Positions 33,305-46,123 of a stretch of 64,000 nucleotides of DNA are shown in pieces. The stretch covers positions 1,365,129 to 1,429,128 of the forward strand of contig NW_003314286.1 of assembly GCF_000143415.4 (NCBI RefSeq), given 5' to 3'. Under the pieces are notes generated by a model. That model searched no databases and was not told the origin of the DNA. It saw nothing but the letters and a program-made list of their open reading frames with translations. Numbering within the stretch: the stretch's first letter is position 1; every line of letters starts with the position of its first letter. The DNA comes from Selaginella moellendorffii (taxonomy: Eukaryota; Streptophyta; Lycopodiopsida; Selaginellales; Selaginellaceae). Both the position numbers and the translations under genes were made by a program.

Positions 33305-34179
33305 ATGGTTGTTTCGATTATCTTGTGTTCTTTGCTATTTTCTGCAATGAGCTCTTTGAATTCCCAGTGCTTTGAGCCTCCTCCCAGGCTCCCGGGCCAG
33401 AAGATCGAGGAATACTGCGAGAGTTTTCAGATCAATGCCGAGGCTGGGAACATCCGGGAGTGGACGCTTCCCATTGAATGCGTGGGTTTCGTTCGTCGCT
33501 ACACAACTGGTCCTCGATACTTGCAGGACTTGAGTTTCATGGCGGATCAAGCTACGAAGCACGCCCAAAGCATCAAAGTTCGTGACGATGGCCGGGACAG
33601 CTGGGTGTTTGATGTGGACGAGACTTTGCTATCCAATGTTGCTTACTTTGCCAAACACAACTACGGGTACGTGTATTCATTTATTAGAGATATTTATAGC
33701 TTTTTGATTGGATCTATTCGACTAGAGCTTCCAAGTTCAACCAGACCGACTTTAGCATCTGGATAGAAAAAGGCAAGGCCACAGCGATCGTGCCAATGAG
33801 AACACTCTATCATAAGCTCATCAAAGCAAAGTGGACTGTTTACTTGATGTCTCAGCAGCGAAATGAGTCGCAGCGTGCAATCACCGAGAAGAACTTGCGA
33901 GATGTGGGCTACAGAAGATGGAAGAAACTATTTCTAAGGTGAGGTTTATACAACTTTGCACCTGCCTTACAAAAATCATTAATCAGTGCACCTCGGAGGC
34001 TAAACGTGGTTGAAGACATAAACACAGCAGGAAACTCTAAATGGTATGGAGAAATTAAATCTTCTGGTGGACGGATTCAAGCTACAGTTGGAGACAACTG
34101 GGATACGGACTTTGATCCAAATCCTTTCCCTGGAAGCATGGCGTTTAAATCACCCAATGCCATGTACAACATGGCCTAG
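33305..34179 (+). CDS. HAD-type acid phosphatase (VSP-like), catalytic Asp intact
   Basis: Exons 33305-33666, 33726-33938 and 33987-34179 give 255 aa. It has the same exon phases (2, 2) as the minus-strand gene at 31943-32819, so the pair arose by inverted duplication. A signal peptide covers about 1-20. HAD motif I is complete: FDVDETLLSN. Motif II lies in VYLMSQQRN, followed by a lysine-rich KKLF region and a C-terminal VGDNWDTDF with the acidic motif IV. Expected secreted or vacuolar phosphomonoesterase; the natural substrate is unknown. The sister gene lacks the DNWDTDF-like acidic pair and the nucleophile. Confidence 0.9.
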
Positions 34180-34317
34180 ATCATGTTAACGAGAAATATT
34201 TACTGTTTCTTGCAAGTGACAATGGGCACTGAATTTCAAAAGCTTGAAACTGAAGAAGAATGTGAAAGTCGGGTGTTGCAGTGGTAACTTTGGTGACAAC
34301 AAGGAATTGTTTCTTAG

Positions 34318-35100
34318 TCATGCCAAAGCCTCTTTGCCTCCGAACGATGAACGCAAGGCCGGCCGTTGACTCCAGCACTTCTGTATGAGATTTCTCAGCG
34401 AGATTGAGCACTCTAGAGGGAACTCAGGCCGCTTGTGCAGCATGTACGCGAGATTTGCATCATAACCAGCGCTTCCTGTAAAAACACGGTAGCAAACCAT
34501 GCCAAAGCTGTAAACGTCGGCTTTTCTCGAGTAGCCTGTGGAGCCCGTGTCATTAACTTCAGGAGCCATGTAGCCGAGAGTTCCAGATCTCGAGCCGTCA
34601 GATTCTTTCTTCCCATCGCAAAATCTGTTCTCGCCAGACATCTTGACGATCGCTGGCGAGCCGTCTAGATCTCCATGTCGACGATCGTGATGCAGCTCTA
34701 CCAGAATGTCTTGGGCTTGAGATCCCGATGAAACACTTCTTTAGCGTGCAAGAATTTCATTCCATCTGTAGCATGGAGTAGATCTGATCCTTTGGAGTCA
34801 AGCTCTGCCCGTGCTGGTGCATGAAAGTTTCGAAGTCCATGTGCATTCCATCACGATGTGTGCACTTCGGAGTCTCGCTGAATCCTACCATTCGATTTAT
34901 GTTGGGATGCTTGATAGTTGCCAGTGCTTTCATCTGCTTTCATCCCTGTGAAAGCTTGGATCAAACTGCTTAAAGATCTTCACTGCAAACTTACATCCAA
35001 GCCACTTAGCCGAGTACACACGTCCATACATAGCTCCCTTCTTGACGAGTTTCCCCAGTTTCAGCTGGTTGAAATTGACGACGCGACGAGATCCTCAAGT
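34318..35100 (-). pseudogene. Broken serine/threonine kinase gene
   Basis: Minus-strand kinase pieces in shifting frames: a GTLGYMAPEV activation segment with KADVYSFGMVCYRVFTG and KCWSQRP (34640-34330), HAKEVFHRDLKP about 34.75 kb followed by a stop, and a KKGAMYGRVYSAKWLG-like P-loop region about 35.05 kb. Frameshifts and stops separate them, and the DFG motif is not visible in frame. TKL/RAF-like in type. No full frame can be drawn. Confidence 0.75.
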
Positions 35101-35826
35101 GTGCCACGGTTTAGAACTTTAGCTTGTCTTGGAAACCACGATACTTTGATCTTAACGGGCTGTGCTCGCCTGTTAACTCGATCTGGCGGTTGGGAGCCGT
35201 CAGATGAGTCAGGTCCTCTGCGAGAATGTGGCTGTTCCTTTAAGGGTCTCGCCCACGCGGGCCCGTTCTGGGCGGGAACATGCTCGCCCTACCTGGGATC
35301 CGGCGGCACTTTCCAGACTAGCAGCAAGTTCTTCGTTACCCTGAATCCCGTGGTCACCCATGGAAAATTTCAAAATTTCTTTGACATCATTCTTCGTTAA
35401 TCAGCGTGTTTATCACCCAGTCTTTCTTCATTTGCAGTACCCCTCGTTGACTTGATGATTCATGTTTCAGGAGTGCAGCAGCTCGGATCAATCACAGCGT
35501 TTACAGCATGCCTGTCTCAAGGTTTCCAAATCCTCCAAGTGAATCCTGGGATCGTTAGTTTGGATTCTGCTTGTATATTTATGGCATATTATACTTAAAG
35601 ATTTTTTGTTAATATTTTTCGTTTATTAAATTAAAGTTAGTTTATGCCATTCAGATGACAATAACCGACACCCACAAAGAAAGAGCGTGGAGATGGTTGT
35701 GGCTGCCACCACCACCAACAATAACAAATGGCATGCCACAATTGCAGTGTACCCCCATTGCATTCGTGTCGCCTTGATGAGCACTTATAATGCACAAGAA
35801 TTTGAAAATGAGCTCCACTGAGAGCT
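35101..35826. other. Intergenic DNA after the kinase relic
   Basis: Nothing recognised. Short ORFs only; the stretch 35560-35640 is AT-rich. Confidence 0.5.
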
Positions 35827-36474
35827 TTGCGAAGCCAACCAAGTTTGCAAGAAAAACGGAAAAGTCTGGGTAGGAGATGTCTGTCTTGGTTCACTCCCAA
35901 TGGACATCGTCTCATCCTCATTTGGAGAACCAGCACCTCGGTCATTTGTCACAGCTTGGAAACCAGCAAAAGAGAGCCTCAAATCGATCTAGCAGACATC
36001 ACCAACACACTAGTTAATATGTTCTTCTCAAACTTTTGGGCCACGATCTGGTATTGGGCCACAAAAATCTTATGCAAGCTGAGTGGTTTCTCCAAGGGAA
36101 AAATTCTAGTGAACTGGAAACAAACTCTCTTTGGACAAGGACTTGAGGGAGAGGAATGGAAGAGTCGCCACACTGTTTATGTGTGGAATTTGCTCAGGAG
36201 GACCATTTTAATTGAGATATGGTGGCTCTACAATCACTCTTTAGTGGAAGATACCAGCAAAGTGAGCACGAGATACCTTGTCCAGCAGATCTGGTTAAGC
36301 TTGAGGTTCTATATACTACTTGAGTGGAGCCAAGTCGTCAAGGAAAAAGATGAAAAGCTGGCTAGAATTTTCAAAAGGAGGTGGCTTACCAATGGGTTTG
36401 CCGGGATCAGGACGAGAAACTGGTTGCTGTGGATGTGGGAGGCACCACTCTTGATTTCCAGGCCCAACTTTTGA
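35827..36474 (+). other. Open frame of 215 codons without recognised family
   Basis: A continuous plus-strand frame, Trp- and Leu-rich, with segments such as YVWNLLRRTILIEIWWLYNH and a later RIFKRRW. The pattern faintly recalls the C-terminal region of LINE-type reverse transcriptases, but no catalytic motif is present. It may be chance or a retroelement remnant; coding is unproven. Confidence 0.25.
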
Positions 36475-36592
36475 GAGTGGAGATCTCAGCTTATTCAATA
36501 AATCAATCAATTGAGCTACATGGATAAAGAAACTTTTTTGACTCAGCTTCAAAGAATGTAAAGAAAGAAGAATGGAAACTAGTTCCTTTTCT

Positions 36593-39378
36593 TCAGACTT
36601 TGGAGATATCAAGGATGTGAACAGCATTACCAATGAGTAGCTTGTGTCGACCAGAGTGTAGAAACCTTTTCCCATTTCTCCGGACACTGCTGAGGTGCTT
36701 GCATGGATCGATGCCAAAGATCAGCCTTTGAGTTGTGTCTGATTCCAAATGGACCTTCTGGAATGCAATGAGTTGCTTGAGAGGAGCTCCCTCCACTGGT
36801 GGAGGAGCCGAGAAGATTAGCACCGAGTGGCTTCCAGACCTGGGACCGAGATTGCTTACTTCCACGCTGACTTGGAACAAAATGCTGTTGCAAGTTTCCA
36901 GATCGTCTGCTGGTAAATGAAAGCAACCAGATTTAGCTTTGCTCCTATTTACTGCTGGACAGCCTCTAGAGTTTCCTGTGTTGCTTTTGAAAAAGGAGAG
37001 TTTTGTTGGTGCCAAAAGAAATTTGTAGAAGTAAGTTGAGTAAGACAATCCATCGCCGAAGTTATAGAGTGGTGTTCCTGTATAGAATCTATAACTTCTC
37101 CCTGGATATCCCGATAGTGGATTGGGCCTCATCTGCATATCCAGCATGGAAACGTTTGTAAATTCCTCGTGGTACCAAGTATTTGGCAAGCGGCCACCTA
37201 ATTTGAGATTCAATGCTTATAAGTTCTAAGCTTGCAAGAAGGAAAAAAAGATAAGGAATACCTGGATTGTAAGCTCCAAAAACAACATGAGCAAGAGCAG
37301 CACCTCCAGATTGACCAGGATACCCGAGCCAAATAACACTTGAAATTCGTGAATTGTCCTTGAAAGTTGAGATATCGACAGGCCCCGCAGACATGATCAC
37401 AAGAACAATAGGACTAGTGACAGCATTTGCGATGTTAGAGACAAGTTGAGATTGCATTCCCGGAAGAAGTAAACTTGTTCTATCGAAGGTCTCCCTCTCC
37501 TGGGACTGGTCAAGGCCAACCACCAAAACCACAGCATCTGCTTTGGTTGCCACCTCAACTGCTGATGCTACCAGGTCACCTTCATTGCATGCTACATTTC
37601 TGCAACCTGGTGAGTAGAGGATGTTACTGCTGTAGATTTGCATGCCCTGCAAAGGTGAGATATACTTGCATGGAATTCCTACAAAAAGAATTCCTACCAT
37701 AAGAAAATCTAAAGAGTTTTGAAGAAGTTAATCTTTCACCTTCATAGTTTCCAAGCATCGTGTAAGTTGCATTTGCGTTCGGTCCTATAAGAGCCACGGT
37801 TTTCAAGGCTGTGGATAGAGGTAGGGAGCCATCATTTTTGAGGAGGACGACTCCCTGGAGAGCGGCATCCAGAGCAAGCTGCTGGTGATCATTACTGCAA
37901 ATATCAGTTGCTCCTAGCGATGAATATGGTTGAGAGTTTGGATCACCATCGAACAATCCAAGACGCATTCTGGTTCTCATAAGATTAGAGACTGCATGGT
38001 CAAGGTCGGCCTCAGTGATCTTCCCAGCTTGAAGTGCTGACTTCGCGTGCTTGCCGAGAAAAGTTCCACAATTAAGATCAAGGCCTGCAAGTCACTATAT
38101 AAGAACTTGATGGTCTTCCCAATTATTTATCAAATTTTTACCTGCGAGAATGGAATCAGCAACTGCATCTTCGGCTGAGGGAGCATATGTTGTGTCCTCA
38201 AAAAGAACTTGAAGAGCATCACAGTCAGAAACTATATATCTGGAGAAATAAGAAGTAAAAGAGTGATTTTTCTTGACGAGAAAGAAGAACAAACCCATTG
38301 AATCCCCAGCTATTTCGTACTGTTTCTGTGAGCAAATTTCGATCAGCACAAGTTGGGACACCATTCACCCGGTTATAGGAGCACATCACACTGCTCACTC
38401 GGCCATCCTCAATGCAGCTTTGGAAAGGCGGGTTGTAAGTGTCGACTAAGTCCTGTTCACTCACCTACAAGAAACTCACAAGAGAAAACATATCACTCAC
38501 TACACAGTGAAAAGCAAAGAAAAGAGATAAGAGAGAGAAGTCCAAGACTATACCTCCGCATTGAAGTGGTATCGATCCATACCTTTCCAATTGTCCACGT
38601 CATAGGCCGTAAGATGCTTGCAGCACGCTGAGACCTTGAGGAAACCATCACTTGCGGATCCCTCGTATGCTCCTCCTTGAAGTCCTCTCACGTACAGGGA
38701 CGCAAATTTGCTGGCAAGTAGAGGGTCTTCTCCGGGAGTCTCCTGGCCTCGTCCCCATCTTGGATCGCGAAAGATGTTCACGTTTGGACTCCAAAACGTC
38801 AGTCCAGCTCTTCCCAAGTTGTGTAGCGCCCGGGCCTCGCTTGACACAGCCTGCATTGCAGGAATTCTCATGGATAAGTTCGTTGGTCTAGATAGACAAA
38901 GATTTCTAGAACTTGACACAAAACTTACCTCTCCGATTGAATAGAAGAGTGTGGAATTGAATGACGCTGCCGTGGCTATCGGCATTGGAAAGCTTGTAGC
39001 AGCCGGAGCAAGACCACCAAACTGGACTCCCGGACTGGAAGCTACACCGTGGAGAGCTTCTTGCCACCACTGATAGCTAGGAACTCCCAGCCGGGGAATG
39101 CCTTGAGCAGCATTCACCATCTCGTCCACTTTCTCGTCCAGAGTGAGCCTCGAAACCAAGTCTTGGACGCGAACATCAATGCCGAGCTTGGTATCGCAGA
39201 ATGGAAACGAGCCGAGGCTGGCATTGCTGGAAACATCGCAAGCATACCTCAGTTGAGCTGTTGAAGCTCTCGCATTTGAAAGAATCACCACCACCACCAC
39301 CACGAGGACTAGATTCCACCGGGAAAAATCTCTTCTCCTTCTTCTTCCCATCTTGTTCTTCTTCTTCTGGGTCGTCAC
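36593..39378 (-). CDS. GH3 beta-D-xylosidase (BXL type)
   Basis: Cell-wall enzyme that removes xylose (and often arabinose) from xylan and arabinoxylan. Seven exons close in phase: 39378-38929, 38850-38554, 38464-38295, 38239-38142, 38084-37740, 37678-37262 and 37197-36593, encoding 793 aa, the normal BXL length. A basic start is followed by a strong hydrophobic signal segment (about 22-40). Landmarks are [41 protein letters not shown], and the GH3 nucleophile Asp311 in VSDCDAL. The C-terminal GH3 domain has LIGPNAN and [10 protein letters not shown] (acid/base region), then a fibronectin-III-like end. An ATG nine codons downstream is an alternative start. Expected apoplastic. No defect was seen. 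Confidence 0.94.
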
Positions 39379-40928
39379 TCACAATCGAGAAGTGCGTCGA
39401 GCTTAAAGCCATTATTTTGTGGCGATAATTGACGGGCAAGACACGCACGGCGCGGGTCCCTATCCACGATTCCCTTGCTCGTAAAAAGCTCTCCTCCATA
39501 GCCTGCTCTTCTCTTGCCTCTGTCGCACTAAATGCTTTTGGAAAACTCAGTCTGCCCATTGCACCGTCCATACCTAGCAGCAGTCGTGACAATTAATCTT
39601 CTATCTGCCCCTCCTCTTTGAATTTTTTTGTTCTTGTAAGCACTGCTTGTGGGTGAAGTGATCATCAATGGAGCTCGTGGGCTCCTTCCTAGTATATGCC
39701 AAGGCCACACACCAAGTGATCCGTGATTTATCCTTGCACTTCACTGTCTAGAGATATAGTTCTCAAACTCCACTCAAGAGAGAAAGCGTCTTTCAAGTTG
39801 AAAGTTTCAACCAGAAAGCTCTCCAGAGTACTTTTTGTTTGCTTTCACGCACACAATCCACAAAGATGAAATTGTTGCGGGCCCTATGCAATATAAACCT
39901 AGAGCTCCCAGTTCTATTTTCGCAAAATGTTATTGAATTCCTAGGATATTCATGTATCTCTCCCCGGGTTGCTGGAATCCAAGCCGAAGCTAGATCTGTT
40001 TACAACAGGTACGCTTGTCATTTCCCTCTCCAACCTTGAGTGAATTCCAGGCCCCGAAACCTCCGCTGCTACAGTCAAAGTCCGGAAGCTCGTTATCGTC
40101 GTCCTCAGCGTCGAAAGGCAGGCTTGAAGGTGTTTTCTTCAAGTTCTATATGGATATGGAAAAAAACTAATATCACATACTTGAAAGTTTTTTCTTTTTT
40201 CTTGGGAAATTAGAACACTTCATGACATTCTCCATGTGCAATCATATATTCGTTGCAATACATCCTCATTGCAAAACTTGGACATTTGGTGGTTTTACAA
40301 TTTATTTTTACTGCCATTCCATTTTTGCATAAATAAGATTTTTCATATTTATCAAAACTTTGTCATCCACTTCATATGAAAACTTTGTTAATGTACATCA
40401 ACTCAATCATAGGCTTTAGGTGAATGGTGCACATGAAACAATAAAGAAATAAATGAGAAAGATAACAAATGCCAAAGGTCACTCTGTGGAGTCAACTTTT
40501 AAACATACTCAAGCTCAAAACACCTTTAACAATTTTTCCATTTTATCTTGAGTTTTTTGCCTGCTCTATTGTCGTGGTTTGGTGTTTTTATTTTCCGTAC
40601 ACGGAGCCTCTCCTTCCACAAATGCCCAGCGAGAATATTTTGTCTTCCCTCGTCATCGGCCAGGGTGAACAAGACTTTCCTTTGGGTTATCGTTTGATCG
40701 AGGATGGTCGGTAGCAGCCAACAAGTGGTCTCCTTGACTCTGCCAACAAAAAAAAGAGAAAGAAAAAGAGGATGACTGACCGAGCTCCACTGCGATCTTC
40801 AACATTCTCAAGCGGTGGCTACACCAAACGCTTGACTTCACATTCTAGTCCGCACGCATATAAAGGCCAGTGACATTGCTTTCTCATTCTTCGTCTCAAC
40901 CAGTATCTCCTCAAAAAAACCACTCGTG
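39379..40928. other. Intergenic DNA with a repeat copy
   Basis: No convincing gene. A 66-codon ORF (39839-40039) has no recognisable family. The part at about 40205-40465 is a repeat shared with 50925-51165. The rest should hold the beta-xylosidase and MDR promoters. Confidence 0.5.
40205..40465 (+). repeat. Dispersed AT-rich repeat, direct partner of 50925-51165
   Basis: Shared ordered blocks with the 50.9-kb copy: TGACATTCTCCATGTGCAAT, TGCCATTCCATTTTTGCA, ATCCACTTCATAT and AGGTGAATGGTGCACATGAA. Small indels separate the copies. No protein was seen. Confidence 0.8.
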
Positions 40929-42228
40929 ATGGCGCACAAGGCAATCCAAGTGATGGGATTCAACCCCGCAAACCCAGTCTCGGTGTGCCAAGTCGTGACT
41001 GTGCAAACTCCGAAGCCCGGGCCAGACGAGGTGCTGCTCAAGATTCTCTGCCGCCCCGTCAATCCTTCCGATGTGGTCTCGTTGATGGGCATCTATCCAG
41101 GCGACTACAAGTTCCCGTATGTCCCTGGCTTCGAAGGAATGGGAAAGATTCACGAGGTAACGCGCTTGTGCTTTCTCTCCAAAGAGAACTTTGACGTGAA
41201 ACCTTCGCCGCAGGTTGGAGCAAATGTGAGTGGCTTGAGCGTGGGGCAGCGGGTGTTCCACACTGGACCCGGAGGAACTTGGCAAGAGTTCATGGTAACT
41301 TCGCCGAGGAACTTGACATTGGTGCCGGATTCCATCTCGGACGACGTTGCTGCGCAGTACTACGTGAATCCGTGGACAGGTACTGTGTAAGATTTCCTTG
41401 AGTCGTTCAATATCTATCGTTTTCTCTTTCTTTTGGAAGCATATGCGATGCTCCAATCACTCAAGGTGCCAGAGGGAGAGTACGTACTGCAGACTGCGGC
41501 CGCATCTGTGCTTGGGAGAATGTTTATCCAAATCGCTCGTCACCAAGGCATCAAGGTGATCTTTGCTCCTCTTTTGAAATTACTGGTGATTTCTCAAGTT
41601 CCATCCAACAGACAATCAACTTGGTTAGGCGAAACGAGCAAAAGGAAGAGCTTAAAGCACTCGGGGCCGACGTAGTGATCAACTTCAAAGAGGAAAACGT
41701 ACTCGAGATCGTGAGAGAGGTAACCAAAGGAAGGATGGTTTATGGAGCTACCGATTGCCTGGGAGGCAAAACCACAAAGGTATCATACAATGTTCCATGG
41801 AAGCTTATAAGTTTTTCTTTTCTGGCTTTCCAAGCTTGTGAGCACGACAATGAGGGACGAAGGCACCATCTTGGTGTACGGGCTCTTGGACGGCGAGGAC
41901 ATCAGCGCAAACCCTCCAGACGTGATCTTTAGGCACGTCCGCGTTCGCGGCTTCCACTTGACCCGCTGGATCGCGAAGCTCGGCGTCCCCGAGCAAAAGA
42001 AGCTCGGTGCGAAGATCTGGGAGCTCCTGGAGAAGAAGGTGATCACTCCATTGACAGGGGAGAAGCTCCCGCTGGAGAAGATCCAGGAAGCCATCGTCAA
42101 GAGCCAGGTAAGAGAAGAATTCCTTCCATGAGACTTCGAAATAACAGTCCGAAGCTTATGAACAAAATAATTCCTTCTTCTTGCAGACACCAGCGAGAGG
42201 TGGAAAGATTCTCCTAACGAGCTACTGA
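40929..42228 (+). CDS. MDR-superfamily NADPH oxidoreductase (enoyl reductase/quinone oxidoreductase-like)
   Basis: Six exons close in phase: 40929-41156, 41214-41379, 41440-41555, 41612-41779, 41835-42107 and 42187-42228, encoding 330 aa. The N-terminal GroES-like domain has PGPDEVLLKI and PVNPSDV, followed by PGFEGMGKI. The cofactor domain has QTAAASVLGRMFIQIARHQG followed by TINLVRR, a variant of the nucleotide-binding AxxGVG motif typical of mitochondrial enoyl reductase-like members. No catalytic zinc ligands are evident, so an enoyl, quinone or crotonyl reductase-type reaction is more likely than alcohol oxidation. The substrate is unknown. No obvious transit peptide. Its stop is 52 bp from the stop of the convergent methyltransferase gene. 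Confidence 0.88.
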
Positions 42229-42280
42229 AGAGCTATCTGTGGAAGAACAATAAGAACTGTAGGTGGCGATTTGGTTTTTA

Positions 42281-43030
42281 TCATACGATGCGTCTGCACA
42301 GCGTGATCCCGTCGCTAATGGAAATGTGACTTATCTCGATGCGAGGGTCCGCCGCGAGAACTTTGTTGAGCTCCTTGACGAAATCTTTGTATAACCGGAC
42401 GTACTTGCGCATTGGCTCATCGTCGGACGCCACCACTGCTCCGTTCCACAGCGTGTTGTCATAGCCGATGATTCCACCGATCTTGACGAGCTGCATTACT
42501 CTCTCGTGATAGTTGAGATAGTTGTTCTTGTCGGCATCAATAAAAATGAAATCGAAGAAGCCATGGTTCTTGTCCTGAGAGTACAAAGATAACGTTTTTC
42601 TTTTAGAGGAACGTATAAAGAAAAGAGTGAAACGTTCGTTTTCTATGAACAGGGGTATTTTACTTCGCGAGCTTGGCAGGTTAAAAGTAGGATCGAGAGG
42701 ATGGTGAGCTTCATCTACTTTTAGAGAAAGAAGGAAAACAGGAAAGAAAGAAGGAAATGATCTTAAAACGTGAAGGCTTACATTTTGAACGAGCTCGTCC
42801 AGAGTTGCCAGAGCTGGGCCCTCACGGAAATCAATCTTGTGGTCCACTCCTGCTTCTTGCAAGAATGGGAATCCCAAATCATAGTTGCTCCTGTCAATGT
42901 CCATTGCTATGATCTGTGTAGAACACACACTTCTTAGTCGTGAACTTCGATCCAGGACTTTGTTTTCACCTTTCCATCCTCTGGCAGCGCCAGCGCTGTG
43001 CTGAGAAGAGAATAGCCCGTGAAGACGCTG
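42281..43030 (-). pseudogene. Caffeoyl-CoA O-methyltransferase, 3' part
   Basis: Methylates caffeoyl-CoA to feruloyl-CoA in lignin precursor synthesis. Last exon 42574-42281, second-last 42913-42782 (start [14 protein letters not shown]), and the downstream part of exon 3, about 43030-42970 ([19 protein letters not shown]). The SAM-binding VFTGYS and metal-binding FIDADKNNY are present, and the end LCRRIV is normal. Upstream of VFTGYS the coding sequence stops matching and copia DNA begins at about 43035. The 5' exons of the same gene lie at 49535-49965 on the same strand; about 29 codons of exon 3 are missing between. Confidence 0.85.
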
Positions 43031-43036
43031 ATCCTA

Positions 43037-43664
43037 TCTTAATTGGCTAAAGGGGTGATTATTTGATTGTACTTTATCTTATTATTCTGGCATGGTGCTT
43101 AACACCTAATCGTATTTAGGCCACCCTTTAATCAACCAGCTTACAGCTGCATAGCATATCACAATCTTGAGCTTCCAATGCTTTGCCCCAATGATGTTGT
43201 GTGGCTGATTCAACTTGCTGAAGGACTTCCATCCTGGAAGTTCCATGATGACTCTTTTGATAGTGCTCTTCGATAAGCATTTGGGCAGGACAATCTTTCA
43301 GCATGTCCCAGATTCACTGGAACTGCATTGCCACCACATTGTAGTACTTCTCCCCGGCCACTAAAGAACTAAACCTTATTCATTGTTAGGATCTTATCCC
43401 TTACATCTTATGCTAATTGATTAAAGGGCTAATCACTTGATTGTAAGGCCTTTTCTTTATTCTATTATTTTGACTTGGTGCCTAACATTTAGGACATCTA
43501 TGGACATCATGTCTAAAGTCAGAAAGAAAAGCTTTCATGTCATCGTGCCCAAAGACAATAAGGAGCAGGCTTTCAGGATGTTAGTAGCTCTATGCCACAT
43601 AGGCAGGTTCTGTTCCTCTATACCTAGGGTGTAATAGATCAAGATGTTCTTTAGCAGTATCACA
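43037..43664 (+). repeat. Left copia LTR-related repeats
   Basis: Two joined pieces. 43037-43383 begins AATTGGCTAAAGGGGTGATT (LTR start lost). 43384-43664 begins TGTTAGGATC, ends GTATCACA, and lacks the middle part present in the right-hand copy. Confidence 0.65.
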
Positions 43665-43902
43665 CCATGCTTCCTGCGATCTCTGTATTAATCACGGGAG
43701 ATTGTTCCATGTTCGCAGTCATATGGCAAGCAGCAGCAGGGTGGAGTAGCGTGATTGGAAAATTCGAAAAAAGTGTGTCTTTTCCATAATCAAGATTGGT
43801 CTTGGTGAGCAGTAAATTCATCTTCTTGATTGTGCCAAGTTTTCCAGCGAGAATTGGACTGCTTTATCCCAAATTCTTGGAGCGCAGACAGAGGAGCATG
43901 TT

Positions 43903-44343
43903 GTGACTTTGAAAGGGCGTGAACCCATTGAGAAATTTATCAATGATATAAATTATATTGAGGTTTGCCTTAGAGCAGCAAAGCAAGCTGTCACAGATGT
44001 GGACAAACGAGCAGCATTATTGAATGGTATTCTAGATATTGAGCATTTCCAACAGATCTGCACGTCTTTACAGAGTATGCAAATGAAGCTTACCTTTCTT
44101 CAAATATGTGTTGCACTCAAGGAGGAACAATGGCAGCATAATTTACGTATGGCATCAGGAAAGGCAGCCAAGGCAACAGTCTTTATAGCTCAAGAGGCCT
44201 ATCCTTCTGGTTCTACCACTTCAATTCCTGCTGTGAGTCGGAGTGGAAGCAATCCCAGTGGGAGCAACTCCAATAAACAGAAGAGGTGGCCTAGTCGTTG
44301 TAAGCCTTGCAATTACGCAAAGGAGTGTCCTAAAGGCTGTTGA
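43903..44343 (+). pseudogene. Copia gag fragment
   Basis: Open frame of 146 codons with the copia gag pattern (PIEKFINDINYIEVCLR, ALLNGILDIEHFQ) and a C-terminal CKPCNYAKECPKGC remnant of the zinc knuckle. The N-terminal part is in other frames upstream. Confidence 0.7.
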
Positions 44344-44979
44344 TATCGCCTCAGGCAAGTATGTTCCTCCTGACCGTGCTAGCCAAAGTGCAAATAATTC
44401 CACACAATCTTGTGCATATATGGCAAGCTATGGTCCCTTGGAGTCAGAAATTCTTTAGCTCAACACTGCTGCCGCATTTCATGTCATGCTGTTCAAGGAT
44501 GTTTGTCAGACTTATAATGAGATTCTGACTGGTAAGCGCATTCGTGCTGCTGGAGGACGCTTTTATGAGGCCAAGGGCGTTGGCACCATGATGGTCCAGC
44601 TCAAGAATGGCGAGACTTGACTTATAGAAGATGTCTTTTATGTTTCGGAGTTGACAGAGAATTTACTTTCCTTGGATGCATCGTTATCATCTTTCTGGCG
44701 ATCCCAATGGTATTTCTATCACTCTGCGAGTCTATGTATGGAAGCAGATATGCCAGTATTTACAAGCTAGATGCTATAATGATCCCACCTTTCCGAATTT
44801 TCTTAACAAGAGAGTTGCGTATGTTGCTGTGGCACCGCCGCTTTGGACATGTACCCCATTGTCAAGCAGAACCTTGTTACTGCTTGTGATTTGGACTGAC
44901 TTCATGGTTCAGGGGATTGCGAGGCTTGCATGGAAGGCAAGCATCACTTTAGATTGTGGTCGTAAATATGAGCAAGGAT

Positions 44980-46123
44980 AAATTCAATCATGTCAGAACG
45001 ACTCATGCTTGAGCTAGTCAAACCTGTGTTCTCAGCTGGACAAAAAAGTAAGAAAAGAAAAAAGGGAATTGTTGTTTTGGAAAAATTGGATACATTGTAC
45101 AAAATGCATGGCCTGCGCATTTAGCTTACTAGATTTCAAACCCAAACAGTGCTATGTTAGAGGAACACTAGGAACAATTAATCTAAAAATTTACAACTGC
45201 CTTAACATCTGGATCGTCTTGAACGAGCGAGAAATCTACTCCCGGAGTAGATCTCTAGGATCATAGCAGGAGATGTCACACCTGTGATGCGCTGCCGAAA
45301 TAGCCTGAAACAACTGATCAGTACGCAAGCATTTGCCAAAGAAAACTTACAATATGCTCGTGACAAAGTTCGTGAGTTACAGGAGGAAAAGCTCGATGGT
45401 TTTGAAGGCCTCCCTTTGCCTTGTTCCGTCAGCACTGGCTGCGCTGTGCCAAGTCGTTTGCAACAAAAACGCCCAGTAGCATTCTCTGAAGTTCTATTCT
45501 CGAAGTTTTGTTCCTTGTCAAAGTCAATTTAGATATTACCTCGTCTGAGAGACCTTGTTGCTCTACAATATTATTGCGACAGTGTTCCTGTGGTCGTTTG
45601 CATCAAAGCAACAAAATCCGGCACCAGATGGAGAGCCAAATGGCACTCACAGCCAAGCCATCAACTTGTCCCTGGCTAACTTGTGGTAACCTTGAGCACG
45701 AAGAATCTACAGAGACCAACGAGACAATGATAATGATCTCATGTTTCCTTTTATTAATATATCACAAAGAATACTTATGCTTCTTGATGAGCACCACAAG
45801 ACTATAAACAGTATATAGATAGATAGATAAACTCATCATCACCTTTCAATGTTCCAGTGGACGGCAAAAAATTGCTACATTGACAAAAGTACTTGGAATC
45901 CAAAGCATGTAGCTTTTAGATATTTATTACTTTTATTGCAGTTTGTCGTTCCAGGTCTATGAAGTTGTTGTTTTCCTGATTGTCTCTTTCAGAAATTGAG
46001 ATTAAAAAATATAAAAACTGTTATTTTCAGTAAATGAAAGTCATGAGGGACTTGATTATTATTTAGAAAGATGTTTTAGCTTGAAGCAGGGGGCATCTTG
46101 GCTCGATTGACATAGCTTGGATA
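44980..46123. other. Unassigned DNA inside the copia composite
   Basis: No recognised protein. A short plus-strand ORF (45284-45532) has a Lys/Glu-rich start (KENLQYARDKVRELQEEK) of unknown origin. Confidence 0.4.

Noticed and set aside
39866-40130. Small two-exon gene
   Set aside because: The only intron that would join the frames is 32 nt, too short for plant splicing, and the peptide has no recognisable family.
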